From the NCBI GenBank assembly GCA_036008685.1, contig DASYNF010000147.1:1-64000 (forward strand): a stretch of 64,000 nt of DNA, written 5' to 3'. Made by a program: the position numbers and the translations under genes. Source of the stretch: Actinomadura_C sp036008685 (GTDB lineage: Bacteria > Actinomycetota > Actinomycetes > Streptosporangiales > Streptosporangiaceae). Of the stretch, positions 32,952-42,208 are shown in pieces. The notes beneath the pieces were generated by a model that was given only the letters and a program-made list of their open reading frames with translations, did not search any database and was not told the DNA's origin. How positions within the stretch are numbered: position 1 is the stretch's first letter; every line of letters begins with the position of its first letter.

Positions 32952-33966
32952 CGATGACCTCCTCGGCGAAGTGGCAGGCGGCGGAGTGCCCGTCCGAGCC
33001 GACCGGCGTCAGAGCCGGCCGCTCGCGGATGCAGATGTCCTCGGCCCGCGGGCAGCGCGGGGCGAACGGGCAGCCGGCCGGCAGGGCGGCCGGATCCGGT
33101 GGCGAGCCCTTGATGGGCACGAGCGGCTCACCCCTGCGGTCCAGCCGCGGCACGGAGGCGAGCAGCCCGACGGTGTACGGGTGGGCGGGGCGCCGGTAGA
33201 GCTCCCGGACCGGCGCCTCCTCGACCGCGGATCCCGCGTACATCACCACGATCCGGTCGGCGACACCGGCCACCACGCCCAGGTCGTGGGTGATGAGGAG
33301 CAGGCCCATGCGCATCTCGTCCTGCAGATCGGTGAGCAGCCGCATGATCTGGGCCTGCACGGTGACGTCGAGCGCGGTGGTCGGCTCATCGGCGATGAGG
33401 ACGTCGGGTTCGAGTGCCAGCGCCATCGCGATCATGATGCGCTGCCGCATGCCCCCGGAGAACTGGTGCGGATAGTCGTCGAGCCGCTGCCGCGCCGAGG
33501 GGATGCGGACGCGCTCCATGAGCTCGACGGCCTTGGCCCGCGCCGCCTTGCCGCGCATGCCCCGGTGCACCTGGAACATCTCCGAGATCTGGTCGCCCAC
33601 GGTGAAGACCGGGTTGAGGGAGCTCAGCGCGTCCTGGAAGATCATCGCGATCCGGTCGCCGCGAAACTCCCGGCGCCGTCGCTCGGGGAGGGGCAGCAGG
33701 TCCTTGCCGCGGAAGCGCACCTTTCCCCGGCTGATACGGGCCGGCGGCATGTCGAGGATGCCCATGACGGCCTGTGCCGCCACGCTCTTGCCGGACCCGG
33801 ACTCACCCAGGATGGCCAGCGTCTCGCCCTCGGCCAGGGTGTAGGACAGTCCGTTGACCGCCCGTACGGTCGAGTCCCGCACCCGGAACTCCACGTGCAG
33901 GTCCTCGACCGACAGCAGCGGCCCGGTCTCTTCGGTGCTCGACTCGATGGTCGGTTTCGTGGTCAC
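32935..33966 (-). CDS. Oligopeptide/dipeptide ABC transporter ATPase (OppD/DppD type)
   Basis: A 343-residue ABC ATPase paired with the next gene to power peptide import. Walker A GESGSGKS (54-61), signature HQFSGGMRQRIMIAMAL, Walker B VLIADEPTTALD, and ITHDLGVVAGVADRIVVMYAG. The C-terminal domain (GCPFAPRCPRAEDICIRERPAL) again has the Cys cluster. It starts 3 bases after the OppC stop. Confidence 0.95.
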   Translation of the reverse strand: MTTKPTIESSTEETGPLLSVEDLHVEFRVRDSTVRAVNGLSYTLAEGETLAILGESGSGKSVAAQAVMGILDMPPARISRGKVRFRGKDLLPLPERRRREFRGDRIAMIFQDALSSLNPVFTVGDQISEMFQVHRGMRGKAARAKAVELMERVRIPSARQRLDDYPHQFSGGMRQRIMIAMALALEPDVLIADEPTTALDVTVQAQIMRLLTDLQDEMRMGLLLITHDLGVVAGVADRIVVMYAGSAVEEAPVRELYRRPAHPYTVGLLASVPRLDRRGEPLVPIKGSPPDPAALPAGCPFAPRCPRAEDICIRERPALTPVGSDGHSAACHFAEEVIGAVSQ

Positions 33967-33969
33967 TCG

Positions 33970-34944
33970 TCACCGCAGCTTGGGGTCGAGGGCGTCGCGG
34001 ACGGCGTCGCCGAGCATCAGGAAGCTCAGCACGGTCGCCGACAGGAACACGGCCGGGAAGATCAGCAGGTGCGGGTGGTCGATGAAGAACGACTGCGCGA
34101 CGTTGAGCTGCAGACCCCAGGAGACCTGGGGATACTGGAGGCCGACGCCCAGGAAGTCCAGCGTCGCCTCCCCCGAGATCACATTGCCGACGTTCAGCAT
34201 GGCCACGACGATCACCGGCGCGATGGCGTTGGGCAGGATGTGGCGCAGCATGATGCGCAGGTCCGAGGCGCCGAGCAGCCGGGCCGCCTGGACATAGTCC
34301 GCGTCCTTCACCGCGATCACCTGCGCCCGCATGATCCGGATCATGGTCGTCCAGCCCAGCAGCACGAGGACCATCGTCATGGCCCCGATGCCGTGTCCGG
34401 GGAAGGCCACCAGGATCACGGTCGCACCCAGGACGAACGGCAGGCCGAAGAAGACATCGGTCAGCCGGGCGATCAGGGCGTCGACGAGCCCGCCGTAGTA
34501 GCCGCCCAGCAGCCCGAAGACCACGGAGATCACCATGGCGAACAGCGTCACGGCCACGCCGATCAGCAGAGTGGGCCGGGCACCGTGGACCACGTGCGCG
34601 TAGTAGTCGCAGCCCGACACGTCCATGCCGAACAGGTGGCCGCCGCCGGGATGGACCTTGGACAGGTTGGGGTCGCAGCCCTCGTTCTTGCCGATGTCGG
34701 TGAACAGCCAGGGCGCGGTGGCCATCACGGTCACCAGCGACAACATCGCGACCGAGCCCCAGAAGACCCAGCGGCGCCGCAGATCGCGCCACGCGTCGTT
34801 CCAGAGTGAGGCCGACCGGCCGGACAGCGATCCTCCGGCCTCCGCGACGATCGCCGCCGCGGTGCCGGGCGAGCCCGCACCGGCGCCCGGCTCCGTGCCG
34901 GGGGTGGTCTCACTCATGGCCCATTGCTCGCTCATCGGGTTCAC
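33970..34944 (-). CDS. Oligopeptide/dipeptide ABC transporter permease (OppC/DppC type)
   Basis: A 324-residue permease with six predicted membrane helices and the ABC coupling loop (YVQAARLLGASDLRIMLRHILPNAIAPVI, the EAA-type motif). A periplasmic segment GKNEGCDPNLSKVHPGGGHLFGMDVSGCDYY follows the first helix. The GTG at 34944 overlaps the TGA of the upstream permease gene (GTGA), favouring coupled translation; ATG codons at 34935 and 34917 are alternatives. Confidence 0.93.
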   Translation of the reverse strand: MNPMSEQWAMSETTPGTEPGAGAGSPGTAAAIVAEAGGSLSGRSASLWNDAWRDLRRRWVFWGSVAMLSLVTVMATAPWLFTDIGKNEGCDPNLSKVHPGGGHLFGMDVSGCDYYAHVVHGARPTLLIGVAVTLFAMVISVVFGLLGGYYGGLVDALIARLTDVFFGLPFVLGATVILVAFPGHGIGAMTMVLVLLGWTTMIRIMRAQVIAVKDADYVQAARLLGASDLRIMLRHILPNAIAPVIVVAMLNVGNVISGEATLDFLGVGLQYPQVSWGLQLNVAQSFFIDHPHLLIFPAVFLSATVLSFLMLGDAVRDALDPKLR

Positions 34945-35867
34945 TCATGGCGGATCCTCGGGTCGAGCACGCCGTACAGCAGGTCCACGACCAGGTTGAC
35001 CAGCAGGAAGATGAGCACCAGCAGGGTGGTCGCCCCCACCACCACGGGACCCTCCTTGAGCTGGATCGACTGGAAGACCTGCTGACCGACGCCGGGCAGG
35101 TTGAAGATGCCCTCGATGACGATCGCGCCGCCCATGAGGCTGCCGAAGTCCACGCCGAGGTAGGTGATCACCGGGATCAGCGAGTTGCGGAGGGCGTGCT
35201 TGCCGATGACCCGCGTCCGCCTGAGGCCCTTGGCGTGCGCCGTCCGGACGTAGTCGGCCCGCAGGTTCTCGGCCAGGCTCGTACGGGTGAGGCGGGCGAC
35301 GTAGGACAGGCCCAGCGAACCGAGCACCATGCCCGGCAGCAGATAGCTCAGCGGCCAGCCGTCGTCGGTCCCGGCGGTGGGGAAGATCTGCCAGTGCAGG
35401 CCGAACAGGATCTGCGCGGTGTAGCCGAGCACGAAGACGGGTACCGCGATCACCATCGTCGTGCCGCCGAGCACGAGCGTGTCGGCCAGCTTGCCCCGCC
35501 GCAGCCCGGCCCACACGCCGAGGGCGACGCCGGCCGTCAGCTCGAAGATCCAGGCGGTGGCCGCGAGTTGCGCGGTCACCGCCCAGCGGCCGCTCAGCAC
35601 CGCCGACACGTCCTGGCCGTCGAAGGTCTCGCCCAGGTCGCCCCGGAAGAGCCCGATCAGGTACTTGCCGTACTGGATGAGCAGCGGATCGTCGAGGTTG
35701 TACCTCTCCCGTAGCGCGTGCACGACCGAGGGCGACAGCGGCTTCTCCCCGGCCAGCGCCTGGATCGGATCGCCCGGCAGCACGAACACCAGGCCGTAGA
35801 TCAGGAACGTCGTGCCCAAGAAGACGGGGATCGCCTGCAACAGACGCCGTAGGGCGTAGCGCCACAT
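34941..35867 (-). CDS. Oligopeptide/dipeptide ABC transporter permease (OppB/DppB type)
   Basis: A 308-residue permease. It begins MWRYALRRLLQAIPVFLGTTFLIYGLVFVLPGDP-like sequence, standard for OppB/DppB, has six membrane helices, and the EAA loop (DYVRTAHAKGLRRTRVIGKHALRNSLIPVI). The ATG at 35867 lies only 2 bases after the stop of the binding-protein gene, so they are cotranscribed. Confidence 0.95.
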   Translation of the reverse strand: MWRYALRRLLQAIPVFLGTTFLIYGLVFVLPGDPIQALAGEKPLSPSVVHALRERYNLDDPLLIQYGKYLIGLFRGDLGETFDGQDVSAVLSGRWAVTAQLAATAWIFELTAGVALGVWAGLRRGKLADTLVLGGTTMVIAVPVFVLGYTAQILFGLHWQIFPTAGTDDGWPLSYLLPGMVLGSLGLSYVARLTRTSLAENLRADYVRTAHAKGLRRTRVIGKHALRNSLIPVITYLGVDFGSLMGGAIVIEGIFNLPGVGQQVFQSIQLKEGPVVVGATTLLVLIFLLVNLVVDLLYGVLDPRIRHE

Positions 35868-35869
35868 CG

Positions 35870-37474
35870 TTACTTGACGGTCACTTCGTGCGCGAGCAGG
35901 CCGGTGGCGAACGGGGTGATCGTCACGTTGCCGACCCGCTCCGACCGGCCGCCCTGGCCCTGCCAGATCCACAGCGGCATCAGGGGCATCTCACGCAGTG
36001 CGACGTCCTCGGCCTGGTTGTAGTACTTCAGGCCCTCGTCCTCGGTCGGGGCCGCGTTGCCCTTGTCGATCAGCTTCTTGAACTCGTCGGCGGCCGCGCC
36101 CTTCCAGCCCATGCGGTTGCCCGGGCCCCACTGCGGCTCGAGGTAGTTCTGGGCGCTGGGATAGTCGGCCTCCCAGTTCTGCCGGTACGGCCCGGCCTCC
36201 TTCTTGTCCGACAGCATCGACAGGTAGTCCGACACCGGGATCTTGCGGAACTGGATGTCGGTGATGCCGAGGTTCTGCTTCAGCTGGTTGGCGACGATCT
36301 GCATCCACTGCTCGTAGGTCGGCTGGGCGTTGGAGAAGTACAGCTCCAGGGTCCCCTTGAACCCGCCGGCCTTGCCGAACAGCTCCTTGGCCTTCGCCGG
36401 GTCGTAGGTGCACGCCTCACCGCACGCGCCGGGCCGGTGACCCTTGATCAGCGGTGGCAGCAGCGAGTCCGCGGGGGTGTAGGTCCCGTTGAAGACCGCG
36501 TTGATGATCCCCTTGCGGTCGATCGCCATCGAGATGGCCTTGCGCAGGTCGGTGTTCTCGAACCGCTTGTCGAACAGCGGGAAGCCCAGATAGTCGAACG
36601 TGCCGGTCTGCCTGACCAGGAACCGGTCGCCCAGCAGGCGCTTGGCCTCGGGGGCCTTCGCGGCCGGGATCGTCTGCATCACGTCGATCCGGCCGGCCCG
36701 CAGGTCGGTGTAGGTCGTGTCCGCGCTGGAGTAGCTCTTCCAGGTGACGCCCTTGTTCTTGGGCTTGCGAGGGCCGGTGTAGCCCGGGTAGGCCACCAGC
36801 TTGATCGACTGGTTGTGCTGCCAGTCGCCGCTCATCATGTACGGCCCGTTGCCGACAGGGTGGTTCTCGAAGGCCTTCAGGTCCTTGAAGGCGGCCTTCG
36901 GCAGCGGCGCGAAGGCCGGGTAGGTGAGGAGCTTCGGGAACTGGCTGAACGGCGCGTCCAGCGTCACCTCGAGCGTGCCGTCGTCGATGACCTTCAGACC
37001 GGACAGCTTGTCGGCCTTGGGCTGGGCCTTCGCGTCCTCGGGGTTGAGGTCCCCGTAGCCCTTGATCTGGGAGAAGTACGAGTTGGCCTCGAACCCGTTG
37101 GGGCCGTAGGCGGTGTGGTTCCACGAGTCGACGAAGTTGCTCGCGGTGACCGGCTCGCCGTTGTGGAACCTCTGCCCGGCCCGGACCTTGATGGTCCAGG
37201 TCTTCTGGTCCTTGGAGGTGATCGACTCGGCGGCCTGGTCGAAGGTGGCGCCCGTCTTGTCCAGCCCCACGAGGTTGTCGAACAGGCCCGCGAGGACCTC
37301 GAAGGAGTAGCTGCTCGTGGTGTTGCCCGGCACGAGGTGGTCGGGCTCCGGATGGCCGACCGTGAAGGTGCCGTCGCTCGCCCTGTCGCCGCCACCGCCG
37401 CCACAGGCGGCCGCGGCCAGCATCACGGCGGTGAGGCCGGCGGCCCAGCCGCCCGCACCCTTTAGCCTGGTCAT
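35870..37474 (-). CDS. Peptide ABC transporter substrate-binding lipoprotein (family 5)
   Basis: A 534-residue family 5 solute-binding protein anchored outside the membrane as a lipoprotein (lipobox ending AAAC, Cys24). The sequence GHPEPDHLVPGNTTSSYSFEVLAGLFDNLVGLD and RFHNGEPVTASNFVDSWN are typical of oligopeptide-binding proteins. It is the first gene of the five-gene transporter operon (binding protein, B, C, D, F). The gene for a D-aminopeptidase starts 170 bases away on the other strand, which suggests a peptide ligand, perhaps cell-wall or D-amino-acid peptides. Confidence 0.93.
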   Translation of the reverse strand: MTRLKGAGGWAAGLTAVMLAAAACGGGGGDRASDGTFTVGHPEPDHLVPGNTTSSYSFEVLAGLFDNLVGLDKTGATFDQAAESITSKDQKTWTIKVRAGQRFHNGEPVTASNFVDSWNHTAYGPNGFEANSYFSQIKGYGDLNPEDAKAQPKADKLSGLKVIDDGTLEVTLDAPFSQFPKLLTYPAFAPLPKAAFKDLKAFENHPVGNGPYMMSGDWQHNQSIKLVAYPGYTGPRKPKNKGVTWKSYSSADTTYTDLRAGRIDVMQTIPAAKAPEAKRLLGDRFLVRQTGTFDYLGFPLFDKRFENTDLRKAISMAIDRKGIINAVFNGTYTPADSLLPPLIKGHRPGACGEACTYDPAKAKELFGKAGGFKGTLELYFSNAQPTYEQWMQIVANQLKQNLGITDIQFRKIPVSDYLSMLSDKKEAGPYRQNWEADYPSAQNYLEPQWGPGNRMGWKGAAADEFKKLIDKGNAAPTEDEGLKYYNQAEDVALREMPLMPLWIWQGQGGRSERVGNVTITPFATGLLAHEVTVK

Positions 37475-37644
37475 GCTTCTCCTTCACCGACGAGTCCGCG
37501 CCAGGGACACAGCGCGCTGCTGGGATGTTTCACCCTCGGGATCGGGCTGGGGTACACCCGGGCGGAGATCGTCACCGGATCGAGATTCATTGGGGCTAAC
37601 GTCGCGGGCCAGTCGATCCGGGACGGAACCGAGAGGAAGCAGCC

Positions 37645-38475
37645 GTGCGCGTGATGGTCAGTGCCGACATGGAGGGCGCCACCGGCGTGACCGCGCCGGC
37701 GGACGTCGAGCCGGGCACCGAGCAGTGGCAACGGTTCCGCCGGCTGCTGACCGGTGACGTCAACGCGGCGGTCGAGGGGCTCTTCGCCGGCGGAGCCACG
37801 GAGGTCGTGGTCAACGAGGCGCATGCCAGCCAGCGCAACGTGCTGATCGAGGACCTGGATCCCCGCGCCTCCATGATCACCGGGCGGCACAAGCCGCTCG
37901 CGATGATGCAGGGCGTCAAGGACGCCGACGCCGTGGTCTTCCTCGGCTATCACACCGGGGCCGGTCAGCAGGGCGTGCTCGCGCACACCTACATCTGGAC
38001 GGGCCTGCAGGAACTCCGGATCAACGGTGCGCCCGCCGGCGAGGGCAGGATGAACGCCATGCTCGCCGCCGAGCTGGGGGTCCCGGTCGTGCTCGTCACC
38101 GGTGACGACCTGGCCTGCGCGGAGGCGGAGACCTATGCCGTGGACGCCGAGCGGGTGCCGGTGAAGTTCTGCATCAGCCGTTACGCGGCGCGGTGCCTGC
38201 CGCCGTCGCGGACGGCCGTGCTCATCCGTGAAGCGGCCGAACGCGCGCTCTCCCGGGACGGGCTCCCCGAGCCGGAGGCGCCCGAGGGGCCCTTCCACTT
38301 CGAGGTCGAGTTCAGCGCCACCCACGTGGCCGAGGCCGTCACGGCCATCCCGGGGGTGGAGCAGTCGGCGGCCCGCACGGTCGGCTACACGCTCCCGACG
38401 ATGATGGAGGCCGTGCGCTGCTTCCGCGCGGTGACCGCGCTGGCGGGGTGGGCCAAGGAGGCCGTCTTTGACTGA
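37645..38475 (+). CDS. dppA: D-aminopeptidase DppA-like (M55 family)
   Basis: A 276-residue M55 metallopeptidase. In Bacillus DppA, a self-compartmentalising zinc enzyme, D-Ala from peptides such as D-Ala-D-Ala is released. The metal and catalytic residues expected for DppA are all visible at matching positions: D8 and E10 in SADMEG, H60 in NEAHASQ, H103 in GYHTG and E133. It starts with GTG at 37645, with GAGAGGAAG upstream. It is divergent from the peptide transporter operon and 18 bases ahead of an M20 peptidase, so import and hydrolysis of peptides are linked here. Confidence 0.93.
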   Translation: MRVMVSADMEGATGVTAPADVEPGTEQWQRFRRLLTGDVNAAVEGLFAGGATEVVVNEAHASQRNVLIEDLDPRASMITGRHKPLAMMQGVKDADAVVFLGYHTGAGQQGVLAHTYIWTGLQELRINGAPAGEGRMNAMLAAELGVPVVLVTGDDLACAEAETYAVDAERVPVKFCISRYAARCLPPSRTAVLIREAAERALSRDGLPEPEAPEGPFHFEVEFSATHVAEAVTAIPGVEQSAARTVGYTLPTMMEAVRCFRAVTALAGWAKEAVFD

Positions 38476-38493
38476 GCGGACCGAGGGGGCCGA

Positions 38494-39825
38494 GTGACTG
38501 AGGCGACTCAGGGGATCGTCGCCGGTCCGGCCGCGGCCGACGAGGTGGCGGGCATCTGCTCCGACCTCATCCGCATCGACACGACCAACGAGGGCGATGG
38601 CCGGGGCCGTCCCGAGCGCCCGGCCGCGGAATACGTCGCCGGGCTGCTCGACGAGGTCGGTGTCGCCTCGACCATCGTGGAGTCGGCTCCCGGCCGGGCC
38701 AGTGTGCTCGCCCGCATCACCGGCACCGACCCGTCCCGCCCGGCGTTCCTCGTGCACGGCCATCTCGACGTCGTGCCGGCGGACGCCTCCGACTGGACCG
38801 TGCACCCGTTCTCCGGTGAGATCCGCGATGGGCAGGTGTGGGGCCGCGGAGCCGTCGACATGAAGGGCACCGTGGCCATGACGCTGGCGGTCGTACGCCG
38901 GCGACTGCGCGAAGGACGCCGCACCGCCGGTGATCTGGTGCTGGCCTTCCTCGCCGACGAGGAGTCGACCGGGGACTTCGGCTCCCGCCATGTCGTGGAC
39001 CGGCACCGCGACGTCCTGACCGGCTGCACCGAGGCGATCAGCGAGTCCGGCGGGTTCAGCGTCACCGCCGGCGGGGGCCGGCGGATCTATCCCATCGCGA
39101 CCGGCGAGCGCGGCACCGCGTGGATGCGGCTGACCGCGCACGGCGTCGCGGGGCACGGCTCCAAGCCGGCCAAGGACAACGCCGTGGCGGAGCTGAGCCA
39201 CGCGATCTCGCGGCTGGCGTCCCACGAGTGGCCGGTCCGTCTCACCCCGGCCGTGCGAGCGCTGCTCGACGGGCTCGCGGGGGCTCTCGGCACCACCATC
39301 GACCACGACCGGCTCGACGAGGAGGCCCGGCGGCTCGGCCCGGTGGGCCGGCTGTTCGAGGCCACGATCCGCAACTCCGCCAACCCGACCGTGCTCGAGG
39401 CGGGCTACAAGGTCAACGTGATCCCGGGCCATGCGGCCGCCCAGGTCGACGGCCGCTTCCTCCCCGGAACCGGGGAGGAGTTCCTCGAGACGGTGGACCG
39501 GCTGCTCGGCCCGAAGGTCGGCCGGGAGTTCATCAACTTCGAGGAGGCCGCGGCCGCCGACGCGCGGGGCCCCACCTTCGCGGCGCTGGCGGACGCGATC
39601 CGGGCCGAGGACCCGGAGGCCCACCCGGTGCCCTACGTCATGTCCGGCGGCACCGACGGCAAGTCCTTCGCCCGCCTGGGCATCCGCAGCTTCGGGTTCG
39701 CGCCGCTGCTGCTCACCCCCGACCTCGACTACCTCGGCATGTTCCACGGCGTGGACGAACGGGTCCCGGTGGAAGGCCTGAGGTTCGGGACAAGGGCCCT
39801 GGACCGGTTTCTGGACACGCGCTGA
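38494..39825 (+). CDS. M20-family metallopeptidase/deacylase
   Basis: A 443-residue M20/M25/M40 dizinc hydrolase. Metal ligands and catalytic residues: VHGHLDVVPA (H90, D92), VDMKG (D122), ADEESTG (E156/E157), and SGGTDGKSFA near the C-terminus with a downstream His in MFHGVDE. A dimerisation lid lies between about 210 and 330 (GVAGHGSKP). It begins with GTG, 18 bases after dppA. Candidate reactions are dipeptide hydrolysis or N-acyl amino acid deacylation. Confidence 0.9.
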   Translation: MTEATQGIVAGPAAADEVAGICSDLIRIDTTNEGDGRGRPERPAAEYVAGLLDEVGVASTIVESAPGRASVLARITGTDPSRPAFLVHGHLDVVPADASDWTVHPFSGEIRDGQVWGRGAVDMKGTVAMTLAVVRRRLREGRRTAGDLVLAFLADEESTGDFGSRHVVDRHRDVLTGCTEAISESGGFSVTAGGGRRIYPIATGERGTAWMRLTAHGVAGHGSKPAKDNAVAELSHAISRLASHEWPVRLTPAVRALLDGLAGALGTTIDHDRLDEEARRLGPVGRLFEATIRNSANPTVLEAGYKVNVIPGHAAAQVDGRFLPGTGEEFLETVDRLLGPKVGREFINFEEAAAADARGPTFAALADAIRAEDPEAHPVPYVMSGGTDGKSFARLGIRSFGFAPLLLTPDLDYLGMFHGVDERVPVEGLRFGTRALDRFLDTR

Positions 39826-39865
39826 TGCCGCCGGCGCGAAGGATCCCGGGCGCTGCGGCCGGGGG

Positions 39866-41314
39866 TCAGGCGTCGGCGAGGATCTTGAGCTCCTCCAGGG
39901 CGTCGCGCAGGTAGTCGATGAGTTCCCACACGTCCGGCACCAGGTCCGGGCAGGCCACGATGCCGATGTCGAGGCTGCCGTCGTAGGAGAACACCGTGAT
40001 GTTGAGGCCCCCCGTGAGGTCGCTGATGACCGACGCGGGATGGTAGGAGAGCAGCCGCGCGCCGCGGATGTACAGCGGTGCCTGCGGGCCCGGGACGTTC
40101 GAGATCATCAGGTTGACCGGCTGGACCAGCGCGGGCGCCAGTTGCAGGACCAGGCGGGTGGCCATGCCGGAGAACGTCCCCGGGACCATCGCGCTCAGCT
40201 CCTCGAACCAGCCTCCCGCCGAGGCCTGCACGAACCTCCGCTTGACCGTGCGCATGGAGTCCCGTACGGCCTCGAAACGCTCCCTGGGATCGTCGAGGTG
40301 CGTGGCCAGCGGAGCGATCATGGCGGAGAGACGGTTGGCGCCGTCGCAGCCCGAGCCTCCTCCTCTGCGCAGTGACACCGGCACGGCCGCGACGAGCGGC
40401 CGGTCCGGCAGCGCGTCGCGCTTGACCAGCCAGCGCCGCAGCGCCGTCGCGGACATCGCCATGACGATGTCGTTGACGCTCATCCCGAAGGCCTGCCGCA
40501 CCCGCTTGACCTCGTTCAACGGCAGTGAGCCGTAGGCGAAGGCCCGGCGTGCCCCGATGGGGCCGTTGAACGGCGTGCGCGGAGGGCTCAGCCGGGCGAG
40601 CCCGGGCGGGCTGTCGCGCCGCAGCAGGCCGTGGACCGCGCGGGTCAGCAGGTCCGCGCCCGGATACTGCCCGATCACCGGGATCTGGTCGAGGTAGGGT
40701 GCGGCACGCAGGACCGACCGGGCCGCGCGGAAGGGATGGAGGGCGGCCTTGGTGACCCCGGTGCTCATCATCTGCAGCGTGTTCGGCGGCTGCTCGAGCT
40801 CGGCCTCCGCGGGCGCCGGCACCGGCAGGGGCTCGGGCCTCGTGTCGAGAAGGGCCGCGAGCAGCTCCACCGACAGGACCCCGTCGATGGCCGCGTGGTG
40901 GACCTTGGAGAACAGGGCCGCCCGGCCGCCCTCGAGGCCCTGCACGAGGTAGAGCTCCCAGAGGGGACGCCGCCGGTCCAGGGGACGTTCGTGCAGCCGT
41001 GCCACCTCCTCCCCGAGTTGCAGATCGGTCCCCGGGGACGGCAGGCCGACCTCGTGCACGTGCCAGGACGGGTCGAAGCCGGGGTCTTCGATCCAGTAGG
41101 GCCGGTCGATCCCTAAGGGCGTGCCGGACAGCTTGCGGCGCAGCGGCTTGGCCAGGTGCGCACGCTGCCGGACCAGCTCGACGATCGCCTCGCGCGTGAG
41201 CGTCCCGCCGGGACACGACCGTGGATCAACGATCCCGAGCCCGCCGATGTGCGCGAGCGTGCGACCGCTCTCGACGTGCAGGAAGTTGGTGTCCACTGCG
41301 GTCAGTTGGCTCAT
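39866..41314 (-). CDS. WS/DGAT-type wax ester synthase/diacylglycerol acyltransferase
   Basis: A 482-residue bifunctional-family acyltransferase, which uses acyl-CoA to make triacylglycerol or wax esters in storage-lipid-forming actinobacteria. The active site motif HHxxxDG is intact as HHAAIDG (about residues 139-145). N-terminal LTAVDTNFLHVES and C-terminal LMISNVPGPQAPLYIRGARL and GLNITVFSYDGSLDIG match the family. The ATG at 41314 gives the usual MSQLTAVD start. It is convergent with the M20 gene and divergent from ung; no other lipid genes adjoin. Confidence 0.93.
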   Translation of the reverse strand: MSQLTAVDTNFLHVESGRTLAHIGGLGIVDPRSCPGGTLTREAIVELVRQRAHLAKPLRRKLSGTPLGIDRPYWIEDPGFDPSWHVHEVGLPSPGTDLQLGEEVARLHERPLDRRRPLWELYLVQGLEGGRAALFSKVHHAAIDGVLSVELLAALLDTRPEPLPVPAPAEAELEQPPNTLQMMSTGVTKAALHPFRAARSVLRAAPYLDQIPVIGQYPGADLLTRAVHGLLRRDSPPGLARLSPPRTPFNGPIGARRAFAYGSLPLNEVKRVRQAFGMSVNDIVMAMSATALRRWLVKRDALPDRPLVAAVPVSLRRGGGSGCDGANRLSAMIAPLATHLDDPRERFEAVRDSMRTVKRRFVQASAGGWFEELSAMVPGTFSGMATRLVLQLAPALVQPVNLMISNVPGPQAPLYIRGARLLSYHPASVISDLTGGLNITVFSYDGSLDIGIVACPDLVPDVWELIDYLRDALEELKILADA

Positions 41315-41479
41315 GTGAGGCCCCCACGGTCGTACGCGCACAAGCGATCCTCATCTCCAATTACGCAGTACCGGGCGGTAGATCAAGAGAGATGGGAGGG
41401 AAGTAGCGCGGACTTAGCGCCCTGTTGAAGACGGCGGCCGGGACCACGGCCCCCTGGGTTGTCACTAAGCTGATCGGCC

Positions 41480-42157
41480 ATGGCGGGACGTCCTCTGCAC
41501 GAGATCGTGGAAGCCGGCTGGGCCGGGGCACTGGAGCCGGTGGCGGGGCGGATCGCCGCGATGGGCGACTTCCTTCGCGAGGAGGTCGCCGCGGGCCGCC
41601 GCTATCTGCCCGCGGGCCAGAACGTGCTCCGCGCGTTCCAGCAGCCGTTCGCCGACGTGCGGGTGCTGATCGTGGGCCAGGACCCCTATCCCACGCCGGG
41701 ACACGCGGTCGGGCTCAGCTTCTCGGTCGCCCCGGACGTACGGCCGCTGCCGGGCAGCCTGGTCAACATCTTCCGTGAGTACGGCGAGGACCTGGGACAT
41801 CCGCCGCCCAGCACCGGAGACCTCGGCCCGTGGACGCGGAACGGCGTGCTTCTGCTCAACCGGGCGCTCACCGTCGCGCCACGTAAGCCGGCGTCGCACC
41901 GCGGGAAGGGCTGGGAGGAGATCACCGAGCAGGCCATCCGGGCGCTGGCCGGGCGCGGCACGCCGCTGGCCGCGATCCTGTGGGGCCGCGACGCCCGCAA
42001 CCTGCGGCCGTTGCTGGGGGACGTCCCCTGCGTCGAGTCGGCACACCCCAGCCCGATGTCCGCCGACCGCGGCTTCTTCGGCTCGCGTCCCTTCAGCAGG
42101 GCGAGCCGGCTCCTGGAAGAGCAGGGCGTCCCGCCCGTCGACTGGAAGCTCCCCTGA
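41480..42157 (+). CDS. ung: Uracil-DNA glycosylase, family 1
   Basis: A 225-residue Ung that removes uracil from DNA in base excision repair. Motif A is GQDPYPTPGHA (catalytic D68), a uracil-recognition Asn region is LLLNRALTV, and the DNA-intercalation motif is HPSPMS (H189). All key residues are present. It is a monocistronic gene with a convergent neighbour. Confidence 0.96.
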   Translation: MAGRPLHEIVEAGWAGALEPVAGRIAAMGDFLREEVAAGRRYLPAGQNVLRAFQQPFADVRVLIVGQDPYPTPGHAVGLSFSVAPDVRPLPGSLVNIFREYGEDLGHPPPSTGDLGPWTRNGVLLLNRALTVAPRKPASHRGKGWEEITEQAIRALAGRGTPLAAILWGRDARNLRPLLGDVPCVESAHPSPMSADRGFFGSRPFSRASRLLEEQGVPPVDWKLP

Positions 42158-42208
42158 CGGGCCGAAGTGACCCCCCCGCGGACGACCGCGCGAGCCGGCC
42201 GGGGCGGG

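Noticed and set aside
32677..34809. A 710-codon open frame opposite the peptide ABC transporter
   Set aside because: Low-complexity His/Gln/Arg-rich translation and a real operon with intact ABC motifs on the other strand.
37471..39747. A 758-codon frame opposite dppA and the M20 peptidase
   Set aside because: Mirror of the real genes; no domain pattern in the translation.
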